Both the position numbers and the translations under genes were made by a program. A stretch of 64,000 bases of DNA from Vandiemenella viatica. Taxonomy: Eukaryota > Arthropoda > Insecta > Orthoptera > Morabidae. Below the pieces are notes generated by a model, which was not told the origin of the DNA, searched no databases, and worked only from the letters and a program-made list of their open reading frames with translations. Below are positions 44,153 to 58,877 of the stretch, piece after piece; positions within the stretch are counted from its first letter, which is position 1; every line of letters begins with the position of its first letter. The stretch is from contig CM061918.1 in the NCBI GenBank assembly GCA_031002005.1, forward strand, positions 62,344,531 to 62,408,530, read 5' to 3'.

Positions 44153-44755
44153 GTCATGGAGGGATCTATAGTTTAACACGGAATACGAATGATAGATAAA
44201 ATTCAGTTGACAGCAAGAACATTCCTAAAAATACACGCTCACCTTTATACAAGTAAAGACCCTCTGAGTTATTTAATAGGTTGCAGAAGTTACAGAGAAC
44301 AGATGTGAGCAGCTTAGGCTTGTCGGAAGCGCCTTGTCGCGTGTCGTAAGGTGAACCAGTCAGCTGGCGGCAAATTCCAAACAAGGACTGTCAGCAGCTA
44401 GTGTCCTCCTCTCTCGGAAGACAAATGATAATTTAAAAGACAGGTTACTTTCTGGATAATATGTTCTGCCACTAACCTTCGCCGACGATTCAGAAGTTAT
44501 AGTGCGTTCTCTTGAGCAGCCGACTTGCATGTCCTCCAGTTGATTTGTTTATTGTTGTTGCCCTGCATATAATGACATCAACGTCAAAAAGGCATAAAGC
44601 CACAAGAAAAAACAAATTTAGTTTATTTATTAGTCGCTGTTGCCCGCGACTTCTATCACGTTCCTTGTTAATGTATGGACGGAATATGTCACAAATAGCT
44701 CATTACTGGCGAGGAGAAATGTAACTTAATTCCTCCGCTTACACGATAATCATCT

Positions 44756-44992
44756 ACCGAGCGAGGTGGGTGAGCGGTTAACGTTCTGGCCTCGCATTGG
44801 GAGGACGCTGGTTCGAATCCCAGACCGGGCATCCAGATTTGGATTTTTCATGGTTTTCCAAATCACTCCAGGCGAATGGTTGGATGCGTCCTTCAAAAGG
44901 CCATGGCCGAATTCCTTCCCGTTCCCTGTCCCCAGTCCCATCCCGCCTCTAATGACCTGACCTCGACGAGGCGTAAAGCCATAAACGAAAAA
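44756..44992 (+). mobile_element. SINE, partner of 22013-22250
   Basis: Mirror copy in the right arm; head accgagcgaggtgggtgagc. Translations of this stretch are identical in both arms, showing low divergence here. Confidence 0.92.
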
Positions 44993-45905
44993 ATCGGATA
45001 AACATTTATACTGCGAGAAGTATCTAAACCGGACGAGCAGTTTCCGCATGAACTGTCTTCAACGAAAGAAGTATACTAATTTTTCGGCACGTTGGCCCAC
45101 ACATCCTATTCTACCGGCTAGACTATGGGCTATTTACGTAATAAATCAAAATTCCGTCAAAAGTGGACTAGTAGATTTTAAGTGAACTCAGTTCATCCCA
45201 ACTTGCAGATAGGCAATTTTTGAAGCTCTGCAGCCAACTAATTGTCCCTAGCACTAATTGGTTTGAAAATATTTTAAATATACTGACTTTCTTCCCGGTT
45301 ACAATATTATTATTGATACAGACATGTTTTTAGAAATTATTTTTTAAATAATAAATAACAGATTTTAATTTCAAAATAAAAAATGGCACCTGGCAAAATA
45401 GAGAATGAGGCCAGCTCCAATACTTATTGCCTGCGTTTCTTTCAGTTGGACATACTGGCGGACCCCAACCAGTGACCTACGATAGGTGATACCGCCTGTT
45501 GGTACCGGCGAGTAAGAAATAAATTTCTTAACACTGAACCAAACCTGTGTTTTGTAGAGACTTTGACAATTGTCTTTGTCACACTTAAAATAAGTACTGT
45601 TAGTAGCTGACTGAGCGGGTATCATTGCCATCACCTCAAGCACACACGGACCACGGGAATTACATGCAATATCTAACCACAAATTTTAAGAACTGTAGTG
45701 GTTGCTATTTGGCATCGTTTCCATAGAAAATAAAAATCCTAATTCACTTACTTATATAAAATGGTACCATACAAGTGAGGGACTTATTAGGCTTAGTGAG
45801 GGTATAGCGAAGCATTTGTGAAAAAGATGGCTCACTCTGACATATCGGGCAGAGGTCCTGTAATACACTGAGGTAAGCAGGGATTTGCAAAAGGGCCATG
45901 AGCAC

Positions 45906-46147
45906 TTTTTTTTAACTGCTCAATGTCTCTCAACAGCGAGGTCTTTAGAGACGGGAAAGGATGGGGGGCAAGGAATGGAAAGGAATTCGGCCATGGCCTT
46001 TTGAAGGAATCATCCTGGCATTTGCCTGGAGTGATTTGGGAAACCATGGAAAACCCAAATCTGGATGCCCGGACGGGGATTCGAACCGCCGCGCCGTCCT
46101 CCCGAATGCGACGCCAGAACGCTAGCCATTACACCACCACGCTCGGT
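45906..46147 (-). mobile_element. SINE, partner of 20852-21092
   Basis: Mirror copy including the gcg expansion near box B and the flanking duplication. Confidence 0.92.
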
Positions 46148-47875
46148 GCCATGAACACTTAATCTGGACTGGAAAATACAAACATGGAAATACACCTGCT
46201 CATTTGGCATTTGGCACCTGTTGGTGATTGCATCTGGAAATACCCTTTTGCACATAAAGAAAACAATATTCCAAACAGAAGTCATAAAACTTTCTCAAAG
46301 AACAGCGTTTAAAGCCATAGGGAAAGAAAAATGGAATATAGAAAAGCATGCTGGTTGGCTTTGCGGCAGACAACCATTAACAAAGTTATATCGATCTCCC
46401 CAATATCGTTGCTACAATTCCGGACGTTATTCAGAAATGTAAGACCCTACATTTACGTGATCGTTGTTCAAAGATCATCATTTAACCGTAATTGTGCCCT
46501 CAGCGAAGATATCACCAATGCGAATTAAAATAACGGGCGAATCTTAAACAACATGCAAAGAGCGTCACAATGCAGTGACCTTATAGAAGTGAAAGACACT
46601 CTCATCCTTCCCAGCAGTCTGGTAGGAGCGGCTACGTCATCCCTTATCTTTCCACAGGCTATCTTGCCAGCTTCATACGTTGTCTTAAACGGCCGGCCAA
46701 CCAGAATAGAGCATCCTTCCAACAGGTATCAAGGAAATAGCGCGTCAAGTCCCGAGCGAATCGATCTGCTTGATGCACGTTCCCACCTTCATCCAACAGT
46801 CAGGAATCAAACCAGAAAACTGCATTCAATCGTTAGTAACGCTTGTATCTCGGCAAAAATATGTCTGCATGTCTCAGGTGTCAGTGGAATGAACACAAAA
46901 ACCAACAACCAAAATGCGGTACACATCGGGGACGTATGAAGTTTTGTGTGGTCCTTTTTTTGCATAGGAGACACTAAACAGTTATCAAGGACAGTGTAAC
47001 ATGCACTGTCACGCTGTAACATCTATTTACACTCGAATAACGTTGCGAGGAAGGCTAGGTTTAGATGATCTGTATACCCACCGTCCACATTGCGTAATGA
47101 ATCATTTGCATGTCTATCGTACAGCGCAGATGTTTGAGCAGTGTCAATATGCGATGGCAGGATGATTGGAGGTGGATGCGGGACACGGCGTATGTCTGAG
47201 TGCACTCGACTCAGTTGGGCCGGCGACCTTGCAATGCCGTCAAGCGTGGCCTTGCATTGTCCTCCCGACAGCTCTGACCCGCGCCGGGTCAAACGCGTGC
47301 GACTGCCGGCTAACAAGTCTCGCCACAGATCATAGAGCACCGAGCTAATCAGACGTTAGGTTCAACCAGAGGTAGTATAGCTATACAGTAAACGTGGCCG
47401 GCTCACAGTCCGACTGTAGAACGGCGAGTTCCAACATAAGCACTGTTCACTCCCGTTTCTCGTTACGGGTTATCGAGATCAAGGTCATTAGAGTAGGAGG
47501 ATAATTGGAAGGTTTCTAGCCATGGCCTTTCGAAGAAACGACACCGGGGATTCAGTTTGAGTGATTTCTGTAAACCATGGGAAATCCTCATCCATTCGTA
47601 CCCACTAGGCTTGCTGTTTCGCTCTTGCACTATGACGAAACTTCTGGCTACACTTACGAATCCTTCCATTTGCAGCGATCCTGTCTCCAGAAGCGAAAAA
47701 GAAATCATGTTGTACGTGATTCGACAGTGGATTGTCAGGCAGGGCCACACCACTCGGCTTTCACTCTTCCATGTCTTCACCTTCAACGAGGTACAAAAAT
47801 GCAGATTATTCCGTCAGCTAAACATATACAGGTCCACTAGCTGTTAACAGTGATTTCGTACACGTAGACTTTGAA

Positions 47876-49068
47876 TTTTATTGGTAAAATTGGATATAGA
47901 AAGCTGTCAATAAAGTGAAAGGAGTTCCACAAACTGACATCAAGAGAAACGAAGCCTGAGTGACCGATATAACATTGCAGATACTTACACACGATATCGG
48001 TCTGTCTGTCACCGTTCGGTTAGATTTCAAAATTTCGTGACGAAGTATGTTATTTATCCAGAAAAAATATTGTATGTCGTTCCTAATGATACATAGTACT
48101 TCCTTATCAAAATCGGTTTAGCCCGTCTGTCACGAAAACGTTACAAACAGACAGAGAGACAGATTATTATTAATTTAATTGCGATGGATCTAACGCTCCG
48201 GTGGCAATGCCCCTAGTCATCCAGTTACTCCTTTTTTTTAAATTATCTTTTATAATTGTAGTGTTAAATTCCTTCCCCCATTTACTTTCCCGATTTATAA
48301 AATTTTAATTTTAAATTCCTCAAGCGTTTTTGGTAAATTATTCATAACTTCGTTTGGTAATTTTTTTCCAATCCCTTACACCCTTACCAACAACAAAACA
48401 TTTTCCCTCTCCTTTATACATGAAATCGAGCGCCAGCTTGTGGTTATAGTCGTCTGTACCTTCCAAGCACTATTCCTAATTCTTTGACCAATATCTCTCC
48501 AAGAACCATCACCAACTTACGCCCTGTACATTTCCAGCACTCTCTTCACTCTCCTCCTTTCCTCCAATGACTCCTAATCCAGCTCCTTTATCATATCTGT
48601 TACTGACGGGGTCCTCCGATAATTTCCACAAACAAAACTAGCTGCTCATCTTTGCACACCTTCTAACTCCTTTATTTGATAACCAAAATGTGGCACCCAG
48701 ACTACACCACCATATTCAATCAATGGTCTGACCAAAGTTTTGAAACCCAATTCCCTAACTTCTCTGGTACATCCTCTCATCACCCTCTCCAGTAAATGAA
48801 GGATTTTGTAAACTTTTCCTACCACCTGCTCAATGTGCTCTACCCAGTTGAGTTTGTCATCAAACGTTAGGCCAAGATCAAGCCTTCAAACAAGTAATTC
48901 TGATCCCACCCTATAATCATAATTAACTTTTAGTTTTTTATCTGTGTACCTAATGAACTGACTCTTCTTGGCATTTATCTTCTACCCATTTAGATATTCT
49001 ATCCAGGTCACCCTCCAGCTGTTTAAAGCATTCACCTGCATTGATCCCATTGTATACCTTATTTCATC

Positions 49069-49116
<48 letters not shown>

Positions 49117-49539
49117 TAATCCTGACTATAACCCAATAACACAATTACTTATTAGAATAATGAACAGCAACGGTCCTAATACACAACCCTGTGGCACTCC
49201 CATATTTACTTTGAGCTCTTTTGACAATGTAACCCTTTGCTCTCTGACTTTTAAGAATTTCTCTACCCAGGGAGTAACTTTTTCATCCAATCCAACAGAT
49301 TTAAGCTTGTTTAAAACCATTTAATGACTCACTCTGTCAAATGCTTTAGAAAGATCTATCAATATGGCGTCCTTTGTCCAATTCATCTGAAATATCTTGC
49401 ATATAGCCCACCATCTGAGATTCACATGAATATACTTGCCTAAAGCCATGTTGTCGATCTGAAAACCAGTTTCTTTCCTCACAGACATTGCTGATATACT
49501 TGAATATCAATGTTTTGCATTTATAATATTGAGGGTAGA
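47876..49539 (-). mobile_element. Helitron-like element, partner of 17512-19175
   Basis: Mirror copy, with the same nested LINE (48163-49516) on the minus strand. The LINE's A/T homopolymer here is 42 bp against about 33 bp in the left arm. Confidence 0.65.
48163..49516 (-). pseudogene. CR1/L2-like LINE remnant, partner of 17535-18870
   Basis: Same broken RT pieces and same 3' terminus as the left copy. Its ORF at 49126-49320 is identical to 17730-17924. Confidence 0.85.
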
Positions 49540-50659
49540 CGTGTAGATTAATATTATGACTCTACTTTGCTCAAAGCACAGAGTGAGCATACGTTCTTAG
49601 GTTCCAAACTGGACCTCGCAAGCTCAATGATCATTGAGTCAACTGACTCGTCTCGCACAGCGGATTATCTGCACTGTGTCCTTGGTCAGCCAGCCTCGGC
49701 GAGTTGGATGGCACCGCAGTGGGAGCCTTCCACAAACACACCGGCTGGAGCTTCCAAGGACACCCACCGCAATTCATGAGGATCCAGCCAGCAGGGTGAA
49801 CCTCCTTGACCTTTACGCAGGTATCGGGTGACCTTAGTGAACTTTGACCTTTCCCCGTCCGTTGGTACGAATCGGATTTCAGAAGCGACAGCGATTCAAA
49901 GTCATTGAAGCAGACTCGTCATCATTTCCCATACTCAACACTGAATTACGTCCCATGCCGGCAGCAGATACAGAAGTCGTACAGCACTGAGCAAGAATAT
50001 TACGGCAAGTGGCGATAAATATTCCATTTCAAGAGGTCATTAGCATGTTAACATGAATGCAGCAACTTATAAATAGCACGACCTATTTATCGTCACTTGA
50101 TAGTTTCCCTTCTTTGTCTACAGTAAAATCCATTAGGCTCTACATCTTTCTGTGCCTCGCTATCCATTTTGTCCTTGATCTTCCCGCAGGTCTCCTTGTC
50201 CTAATTACGGGAACGACCTCTGAGCGGTACCGAGGACTTGTAGCGTGGTGCGTACGCACCGGGCTGATGTGGCAGTGAAACCTCGCCGCATTCCAGTCCG
50301 GACGAAAGCGTTTTTCCCTTCCGAATGAGGCAGACGGCCAAGGCGAAGCGGACACAAGCAGGTTTCACCCGGCGGCTGCTAGCTGACGGGGTTTCCGATA
50401 TCACTTCACTACCACGAACACAAACCCAAACGACAATTCCCTGACGAACATGTTTACATCCTGAAACATGGTATAAACGTAGACTAATGGTAAAGAATGA
50501 CTGACGCCACAACGAGTTGTTTGTTGCTTTTATTTTTCCTTGGTGGGATGTAACTTGGATTAGCCTCCTCGTGGCACATCCTGGGCAACGTGCTTGCACG
50601 GCTAAATAGTCTACACAGTCGGCCTGCCAGACAATCCTACCGGATCTCCTGGCAACCAG

Positions 50660-51730
50660 AGCACAGTAATCCTCATGTCAACTAACGGTTCTTATCAGAA
50701 CCAAAAGCCAAGAACCCTTGGACATTCACTAAGGGTTTGCCAACTTAATATGGAAGGAATAAGCCGATCAAAAATTGATTGCCTTTCAAAGTTATTACTT
50801 GACAACAACGTCGATATAGCCTGTGTTCAAGAAACCACACCAAGGATGATTTGCAGCTGAGTCTGAGAGGAAAAATACAAGGCTACAAAATCTTAGGTGC
50901 CACACATCATCAAAGTTACGGGTGCGCAACATATGTACGAAATACTATTACCAATGCCTGCCTCGTTTCAGCATGCAGCGAAAATAACATCCACATTATC
51001 ACCACGGTGGTGAACAACATTAAAATTATTAAATTGTATAAGCCCCCTTCCGTCTCATGGCCGAGTGAAGTTCTACCAGAGTCTCGACATCCCGTTATGT
51101 ATATTGGCGACTTCAACAGCCATCATATACCGACTATGGTGGTGTAACGGATAGCGTTCTGGTCTCGCATTCGGGAGGACGGCGGTTCGAATCCCCGTCC
51201 GGGCATCCAGATTTGGGTTTTCCAGGCAAATGCCGGGATGCTTCCTTAAAAAGGCCATGGCCGAATTCCTTCCCATTCCTTGCCCCCATTCTTTCCCGTC
51301 TCTAAAGACCTCGCTGTTGAGAGACGTAAAGCAGTTACAAAAAAAACAGCCATCACACAGACTGGAAGTACACAGAAAACAACCAGGATAGAATCAGGCT
51401 AGAGGAATGGGCGGCAGCAAATAACATGAACTTAGTTTTTAACCCGAAAGATGCAGGTACTTTTAAATCAGGAAGATGGAACACCGAAACCAACCCAGAT
51501 CTATGTTTAGTCTCACGTGACGATCAAAGCCACCCTTTACCAACTACAAGACGAGTCCTACAAGCCTTTTCACACAGTCAACACCGACCAGTCTTGCTAG
51601 AAGTTGGTCTAACAATTCCCATAATTAGATCCTCGCCTTTACCTAGATGCAACTTGGGAAAGCAAAGTGGGAAGAATTTGCCGATAACCTGAATAAAAAC
51701 CTAAGATGGATACCTCCATTAGCAAAAAAA
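50660..51730 (+). pseudogene. LINE endonuclease remnant, partner of 15321-16420
   Basis: Plus strand: LRVCQLNMEGISRSKI, ACVQET, then a 1-bp deletion shifts the frame (left arm: ETHTKDDLQ). It resumes with LSLRGKIQGYKI, VMYIGDFNSHH, the SINE, and LVFNPKDAGTFKSGRW. It ends at A-rich 51723-51742. Confidence 0.8.
51129..51346 (+). mobile_element. SINE nested in LINE, partner of 15701-15918
   Basis: Same insertion point, with duplication aacagccatca at 51115-51125 and after the A-run. Confidence 0.93.
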
Positions 51731-51742
51731 AAAAAAAAAAAA

Positions 51743-51960
51743 TCCCTTGGTGTTTTATGTCTCACATACGGGGAGGGGATTGGGGCAGGAAACGGGAAGG
51801 AATTCGACCATGACGTTTTCAAGGGACCAACCCAACATTCGCCTGGTGTGATTTCGGGAAACCATGTAAAATCGAAATGTTTATGGCTGAACGACGATTC
51901 GAAACCATCCGACAGGCCCGAGCTGCACCGCTCAACATCGGTACTGCAAAGAAACTTCCC
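51743..51960 (-). mobile_element. Diverged SINE, partner of 15095-15320
   Basis: Mirror of the diverged copy, ending around gcaccgctcaacatcggtac. Separated from the LINE remnant by the A-run. Confidence 0.65.
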
Positions 51961-52222
51961 GGCTGCTTTCCTCAGGATGGAACTTTTCCTTACTGTTACT
52001 ATCCCTGGGGATGACCGTGATTGTGTGTGTTCAGTGTACTGTATTGTTTATGTTGTAGGTAAGAGTAGAAGGAAAGTGAAACACGGTGCCGGCCCATTGA
52101 GGCCTACTTTTAACAACTATCGGAATCGGGCCGCTGAGTTTAACGACTCCATACGACGGAAGAATCGCCATTCACAGAAACTCACGCCCTTATTCCATGC
52201 GCTCTGTGGAGGGGTTTCGTGG

Positions 52223-52225
52223 CAG
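52223..52225 (-). other. Empty target site for the MITE at 14423
   Basis: The sequence reads straight through ggtttcgtggcaggtgttgg, equivalent to the left flanks joined with a single CTG. Confidence 0.88.
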
Positions 52226-53165
52226 GTGTTGGATGCCATCATGATGCCGCAACGACTTGAGCCAGGGGGATGGGTGAATTCATTTACGAAGCCCAGTGTT
52301 TAATGAAATTTATCAGTGGTTTCCTCGCAATTTCGATGCCCAATATTCGACAGGTTGTATGATTCTGCCTCACAATCTTGTTCTGATGAAACCACACAAA
52401 TGACAACTCGATGTGTTCAATATACCGTGAATGAAAAAGAACAGTTCTATATCTATTCACTATATTTTTTTTTAGAAAGGAAACCGAATGGGAAATTCCC
52501 ACACGCAATCTTCTCTTGCAACAAGTACAAGAAGTTGATGTGGTCAACAACGCTTGATTTTGAACAGTCTTGGCAGTTTAAGAAATAACTGTAATTTAAC
52601 AGTGAAGTGAAGAGCTCAGCAGATATGTGCTACGAGGCAACCAAAGAGTTAAACTCCACCTAAAACTGACAATAAGAAGTTCGAATCAAATACAAAAAAG
52701 TGTGACTAATACCAATCTTTAAAAGGCAACATAATAAAATGACAACTAAAACGCGATAAATGATTTCCAATCAAGTTCCGTAGTCAAGCAAATAGTTTAG
52801 TGGTACCGAAAGCCAACAGCAGATTGAATTTGACAGACCGCACATGATGTGGAGTCCTGTAGCCACGTCGTGCTCCGACATCAAACAGCATACTGAATGA
52901 AAGTCTTATACCACTCATTTTGCGGGTGGCCAGCGATAGTTTAAAGGAAGATCGAAGTAAATTATCTCGAAAAACGTTCACAGAACTGCGGTTATGCCCG
53001 CTTTTACAGGCACCTGATCTAACCTTCGCCAATGGAAAACTTCTGCTTTGTTCTTGTGGGGTACGCTAGGATGCTCCGTGGTTTCCATCCGACATCAGAC
53101 TGAAGGTTCAGCCACGATAGAGGCGGAACGCACAACATCTTAAAACTCTGTCGCCATGTCGTAAT

Positions 53166-53173
53166 ATCACAAT
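53166..53173 (-). other. Empty target site for the LINE at 10095
   Basis: A single atcacaat (reverse complement of attgtgat). The flanks match the left arm on both sides of the LINE. It demonstrates the pre-integration allele. Confidence 0.95.
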
Positions 53174-53841
53174 AATTTGCTTTACCTTTTAACAATGTGA
53201 AAAACAGACTGTAGTGAAGTTACAGGTAGCAAAAATATGTATCGCAGCAAATCATAAAAATAAGATGTCTTTCTGATTCATTTTCCTTGATCAACACAGA
53301 CACAAACATAGCTGAGAACTGTACACATGTTGTTCGTCACGCTGCATTGCTGGTAGGTCACCTATAGTTGGCTTATCACATTAAGGATCTATCACAGCAG
53401 GCGTCCTTCCAGACGGTACACAAGAAGTCAAATTCCAGAATGAGCGACGACCTGAAACCGCGACCTTGTCCGCTCAACGGAGCCCACTTCCGAACGTATC
53501 AGTGTAAGAGGGATGAGTAGTGTTCACTAACAACGAAATAAATTAATCCAACTACGGCGTGCTTTGTATCCGGCACGTGTCCGGTGAAAGCGTGGAGTTC
53601 AGCGGCCAGACTGCGGCCTTGGAAGGCCGGCAATCAGCCAGCACGTGTGCATTAACGCGCTGAGGAAACTGGGTGTCGAGATGACCACCGACATGCCAGC
53701 ATGTCCCGGGCGTTACAACTCGTTACCACTGCATGAACCAGGCGCTTTCTGCCACTCTGCCAACGTACCAAGTGCATACTGATTCGATGCTGCAAACCGG
53801 ACGTTCGGTGAAGTGTCCAAGATGAGATTTTCCTGGTAAGG

Positions 53842-54234
53842 GGGAATCCATTAATTACGTGAGGTGAAATAAGGAAGGGGGTCCGGCGAAATCTCACCAA
53901 GGGGGACGGGGTCAACGAAAATCTCACGTGAGGTTTTGGGAAAAAAAAATTTGACTGCACAGCTAAAACAAAAAAGTCTACAAATTGCGCGATTATCGAT
54001 TTTAAGGGGTATTTCGGCTAAAAATGGGGTTTTCACCGGATTTTGAAGGATAAGACCTAAAAAAAAAGTCTCCAAAAGTTTCGAGGGCCATCACTAGGGG
54101 GGGGGGGGGTTCTCACGGACGAGATCTCACCAGGGGGGGCAGGGGGGTTCCGGCCAGATCTCACGAAATCTCACCAGAAAAGGGGGGGTCTGTAAATCCG
54201 GAAAAACACCTCACGTAATTTATGGATGTACCCT
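53842..54234. mobile_element. MITE, partner of 9026-9421
   Basis: Mirror copy, with length differences in its C/G runs and degraded outermost bases (gggggaatcc, atggatgtaccct). Confidence 0.8.
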
Positions 54235-54499
54235 AATGGGGCTGAGTTACTAGCAAGATGACCCATTTTGAATGCATTCGAGAAGATTCGTGTGTAGCAG
54301 AGAAAACAAGGATAATATTGAACCACAGCTACGTGTTACTCTCAGTTCTACTATTTTACGTCGAGGACATCACAGGCTGAGAGGACCGGTGGCAAGTGAT
54401 GGGAAGGAGTTCGACCACGGGTGTCATCGCGGAATCAGCATGGAGTGATTTCTAAAAAACGGAATACCGAGAGCTGGTCGTCAAGGATGGTCATCCCAG

Positions 54500-55200
54500 G
54501 TAGTACCAAACCGCGATTCATCGCTGAACACAAATGAAACGCCAATAATTGCGTTCAGCGGTTCTGTACTGCCATCGGCGGCAAGTATGTCTGCAACCTG
54601 GGAAGAAGTCGCATTCTTCCATCGTTTGGTAGGGGCACAGTGGTGTTGCTATTGGCGTCATAGTGTGGGGAGCCATCGGGCATAACTTCAGGTCACGGCT
54701 GGTAGTGACTAAGAAAACTCTGACGTCACAACGGTACGTCACGGACATCCTGCTTCCTTATGTGTTACCTCTCATGCAATAATAACATACGGTGCCATTT
54801 TTTCAACAAGACAATGCTCGTCCACACATGGAACGGCTCTCTATGAACTGGCTGCGTGATGTTGGAGGTACTCCTGTGGCCAGCAAGTTCCACGGGTCTG
54901 TTCCCGATAGAACATGTGTGGGACAAGTTCAGTATCCATGACATCAAGGACATGTGAGCCAGCTTGCCTCAGGAGAGGATACAACTGCTCATGACACCCT
55001 TCCCAACCGAATCAATGCATGCATAGGCCAGAGGAATTGCAGTGTCATAGCGATAAGTGGGATCATACTTACAAGAATTTTGTAAATTTCACTCGGCTTT
55101 GTAATCACTGAAATAACATCAAATACCTTCTGAACCCGTAAATTTTCATCTCATTCCCTCCTCCCTTTCTGGATGCTTCACTTTTTTGTCAGACAGTATA
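54500..55200 (+). pseudogene. Decayed Tc1-like element, partner of 8069-8769
   Basis: Mirror copy. It still reads GVIVWGAIGHNFRSRLVVTK-like pieces on the plus strand and the FSDESRF block on the minus strand (about 54507-54535). Confidence 0.72.
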
Positions 55201-57746
55201 TGATTGGCTCCTCTAAATATATAAATATGTAGGAGGAAAATAACTTCTCAAATAAATTTGACACAACTGTCAACTCTCTCTCATTGAAACAGATAGCTGG
55301 GAGTGTGTATAGGCGCAGATGGATAAAGGACTTGGATAGATACTGGTAGAAAAATAGGAATAGTACATCGAAGCGAAGAGAGTATCATAACCACAAGCGC
55401 ATGAAGTGGGAAAGTTTTCATTTCCACGAACTGAAATGATTTTCTACGGGGGTGGTGAACAGTTTACACCCCGAACAAAACAATTTAGAGTTGAAATTCG
55501 TTTAATTTATAAGTTTAAGTGTTGATAAATTACTATCGGGGAATAAGTCCATTGCAATTAATAATTAGGTAATTAATGATCAGTTTTTGTGTAACAAACA
55601 AACAAAAAAAATCATATGCCACCGTCACCGTATGTAAAACAGCATCAAAAATAACTCCATCAATCTAAGATATATACAGTATGTACATAAATGATATTTG
55701 TACTGAGCAGAATTTCTCATTAAAGCCTGTTAACAATAAATGTACCACAAAGTCACTTTAATTTAACTTGTTCACGTTCGTGAAGATATGTATCACACTG
55801 TTCGAGAGCAGAGTATTTTTGTTTTAAAATTGTATTTCGCTACTAGACCACTCAATGTCATTGCGGTTCTTCCAAAGTATATATGACTAAAATTCTATAT
55901 TATTCTTCATTACTTCCGCTGAATACAACATTTAATTAAAACCTCCCCTTCCCGAGTCCGGGTAGACCGACGACCCGTTATCAGGTGGAAACTGGACTAA
56001 ACACACGAACGATATATGTGTGCATGTATAATAAAAATAATAAGTACACTGTTAATCGATGTTTGTAAATTAAAGAAGGTGTGCCACTCACCGTAAAAAA
56101 ATTGCAATCTGTGGCGAAATATCGCCAAATAGTTTAAAAAGGTAGCACCAATAAATAAATGAAAGTAGTTTGGAGTTGTAACATTTTTTCATTTTGCAAA
56201 GGCTGTGTTTAATTTTAATGGTGATGCAAACAAGGAAGTAAAAGTTGTCTTTTAATGCTAAAAGAATTGTTAATTCTGCGGAAAATTATGAAATAAATTT
56301 CTGTAAATTCGAGGAGGGAGAAGTTAATTTTACAGGAATAGGGTGACGAACATTCTCAAGCCGAATCTGGTGAACAGAATAGCACATTGGAGTCGATTAA
56401 AAACGGGAGAAACGATTAAGTAAAGGTAAAGCGATGTTTCATTATTTATTCCTATTCAGTATTTGGACATCGCAAAGAGCGTGTCCTTACAACTAACTCA
56501 CATCAGAGGGATGATCAGATGAAGTTAGATATCGTCCTACATCCTGCATCCCTAGTGCTATTGCTGGCAATCTGAAAGCTGATTTCTAACCAAGTCGAAG
56601 CCCCGAGTCACGCTGAAGAGGCGGACGGCATTTAGCGTGTTTAGAGAATGGCCTCTGACTTAAGCAACAAACAAACAAACAAACATATCTGTGCCGTCCT
56701 TGCTGAGCGGCGACTAGGAATGACATTTCTGAAACTGCGTAATTGGCCTAACCTCAGTGCAAATACCTGTATCTCGTTTAGGCATAACTTGTAACAGACT
56801 ATGAATATTACTACTCTCCAAGACAAAGGTAAAACAAAGGATTTAATTCCTTCAAAAAACAGTTCAACTGTAAACTATATCTGCGACGAAGAAGATTAAG
56901 GAGACAAGTATATTAGCGTCTTTAAGGCGAATGGCATCCTTCCGAGTAAGAAACGGAAATCTTATAGATTCACTCAGTTACCAAACTGTCCAGCCATTAT
57001 AACTTCTGAAACTTTTTACTTAGAAACTAGTAACTACGTATTACTTTGGTAGTTTTTGCTAACCTTAGCATAACTGTAACATAAAATGTCTACAAATATT
57101 GGAAAGGGGAGATTACAATAATTATAGAGGGTTTAGTGAGGGGCTGAACAAATATATTTCCTTTAAACAATTTTTTTTGACAACCTGCCGACTCTCAGAA
57201 CGTTTGGAGTTTCCTTTTTATCCCACAATTTGAGAAACTTTTGATTAAATTCACAAAAAATACCATTATCCATTTACGTTGGAAACTAGTGATCCAAAAA
57301 TTATTAAAAAATTTACAGCGATATTGGCATACCGAGATAACATAAAAGAGCAGTCTTTCTGGAATTTTCGTAAAATAACTAAATTGGCGATTGTGACATA
57401 TCTGATGCTTCATCAAATAACTTTTTCCCAATAAAAATTATGTGGGTCATTCGACGTTGAATTTCATTAATCGGATAACAAATATCTCGTGAAATTTAAA
57501 GCTGAAAGAAGTTATTGTAGTCAACGCCAGCATGGTTCCTGCAAAGACGATTGATGGGTGTTCCTTGTCATCAGCCATCTTCCAGATCTAATGATCCCTA
57601 AACTGACAAACTGGAAAGCCGTAAGTAATAAGAAAAATAGAATTCTTTCTAAACCTGAGAATGATCTGTCAAAAACCAACTGTAATGCACTGTCAGTCAT
57701 ATTTCTTTCTGGTTGCCAATCAGGACTACATGCTTTTATTGCCTAA

Positions 57747-57966
57747 TGTCTCTTAACAGCGAGGTCTTTAGAGACGGGAAAGGATGGGGGGGAAATGAAT
57801 GGGAAGGAATTCGGCCATGGCCTTTTGAAGGAAGCATCCCGGCATTTGCCTGGAGTGATTTGGGAAACCATGGAAAACCCAAATCTGGATGCCCGGACGG
57901 GAATTCGAACCTCCGTCCTCCCGAATGCGAGGCCGGAACGCTAACCGTTACACCACCACACTCGGT
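57747..57966 (-). mobile_element. SINE, partner of 5326-5550
   Basis: Mirror copy, with a few substitutions. Confidence 0.9.
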
Positions 57967-58866
57967 GTTTTACTGCCGACGCCACTGAAGTATTAACCAA
58001 GGCGCTCCTTCGACCTTCCCCGCCACTCTGGGAATGTATGTCAATTGTAAAGCAACGACTTAGAGCCAGCTAACACCGTCTACAAACTATTTCACAAGAC
58101 GCGACGGTCAAACCAATCAGCATTCCGAAGGATGCGACTCCCAAATCGGGGTCTCCCCATTCAGAATCAGGTTTTTCAATGTTTTTGTATATCAACTCCA
58201 ACAAATGCTAGGATGGTTATTTAATATTTATCTGATATCCTATCAATTCGTTCGCAAATATCGAGTTTGTTTGATGGAGTACAAGTTCTACACTGTAATT
58301 AACTCGACCACTCGTTATTAAGTTCCAGCACGAATAAATTATTACATGTATAGTAAAAACATGCTATCAAATTCTCCATACGCAGGGAAATCCCTCGGGT
58401 GTTGTTGATATTAATGTTTGCATCTTTTCTGTCCTCAGTCTCTTCTTTGCAAATCTATCCATTTCGATATGCTGATTACAACCTTCCTCCTCAATCATCG
58501 CTTCATATATTCTAGTCTTTGCCTTTCTCTAAATTTCCTCCCTTCCACTATTCGCTAACAATTAAGACTGAAAATTTGTCTTTTTTCTGTGAGACTCTTC
58601 CACAAATTTCTTTCCTCGCCTATAATTTCACAAAACACGTTCGCTATGTACTTTATTTATCTGTTCACTTCAGCTTTAACATCGCCCCTTAGCACCACGT
58701 TTTAAATGTTTTAATTTTCCTTATTTCCGTTTTTCCTTAAGTGCTGTAAGGTTTCAGAAAGCTGAAATCCAAAATAAAAAATAAAATAAAATAAATATCG
58801 ATTAGAAGAAGGGCCTTCGTATTATTTCTGTTTTTGAGATCATTTCTGTTTCCGCAATCTCTTGAT

Positions 58867-58877
58867 ATTTTATTTCT
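58867..58877 (-). other. Empty target site for the SINE at 4177
   Basis: Single copy of the 11-bp target sequence that is duplicated around the left-arm SINE. Flanks match the left arm on both sides. It shows the pre-insertion state. Confidence 0.93.
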